A DNA stretch of 64,000 bases, taken from NCBI GenBank assembly GCA_015179045.1, contig WHUZ01000052.1:186001-250000 (forward strand), read 5' to 3'. Source of the stretch: Kalaharituber pfeilii (taxonomy: Eukaryota; Ascomycota; Pezizomycetes; Pezizales; Pezizaceae). Position numbers and translations under genes: made by a program. Below the pieces are notes generated by a model. The model saw only the letters and a program-made list of their open reading frames with translations. It was not told the origin of the DNA and made no database searches. Below are positions 63,978 to 64,000 of this stretch, piece after piece; the first letter of the stretch is position 1; the number at the start of each line of letters is the position of its first letter.

Positions 63978-64000
63978 CCTCGCCATAGCCCTTAGGGCGG
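63978..64000 (+). mobile_element. LINE-A tail, cut by the window end
   Basis: The window ends in CTCGCCATAGCCC and TTAGGGCGG, the 5' half of a LINE-A hairpin tail. Confidence 0.75.

Noticed and set aside
1..64000. CRISPR-like reading of the recurring LINE-A tail
   Set aside because: The units are dispersed, on both strands, end in poly(A) and are bounded by TSDs that differ at each site. They are retrotransposon tails.

Overview
The window looks like a transposon-saturated region of a filamentous ascomycete nuclear genome. The support is short spliceosomal introns (about 59-120 nt) with CTAAC/CTGAC-type branch sites, HET-domain genes, an AAL-type fucose-lectin gene, a STAND-associated ubiquitin-like gene, Tad-like LINEs with RNase H, and Copia, hAT, pogo and Tc1/mariner elements. 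A truffle- or morel-like (Pezizomycetes) genome fits the repeat density, but that placement is an inference. No rRNA, tRNA or CRISPR array was recognised.

Host genes are sparse. On the + strand they are an HNH-nuclease-like gene (2456-3723), HET-domain gene 1 (5934-8078), HET-domain gene 2 (21349-23037), a small cysteine-rich secreted protein (27050-27334), a propeller-like protein (55444-57239) and a ubiquitin-like-domain gene with a STAND-type N-terminus (59608-61089). On the - strand they are a fucose-lectin-like beta-propeller gene (10467-11679) and two tandem paralogues with a helical N-terminus, a coiled coil and a beta-trefoil-like end (37403-38565 and 40936-42204). HET, lectin-like and STAND-type proteins are families linked in fungi to non-self recognition and defence.

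The rest is mostly mobile DNA. Two LINE families dominate. LINE-A ends in a conserved hairpin (CTCGCC...GGCGAG read from either side, or ATCGCC...GGCGAT) followed by poly(A). LINE-B ends in GCAAGCGGGGTTACGTGAC or close variants, followed by poly(A). About 35 LINE-A and 15 LINE-B 3' ends are visible on both strands. Many insertions are only 32-90 bp: the tail alone plus poly(A), bounded by 8-15 bp target-site duplications (TSDs). They are nested in each other, in LTR elements and in genes. One LINE-B tail lies in frame inside the HET domain of HET gene 1, and one LINE-A copy has replaced the last codons and stop of a tandem paralogue.

DNA transposons include two hAT-like elements with GGCC-rich repeat arms (33309-34703 and 35110-35717), a hAT MITE with an exact 8-bp TSD (48503-49202), a pogo-like MITE (51946-52593) with a relic at 13246-13460, a 677-bp element with perfect 38-bp inverted repeats (62051-62727), a Harbinger-like fragment (14378-15027) and a Tc1/mariner pseudogene (42718-43600). 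LTR elements include a deleted Copia element (250-1866), a solo LTR with TSD CTTGG (31516-31992) and a probable LTR element filled with LINE copies (43756-48462).
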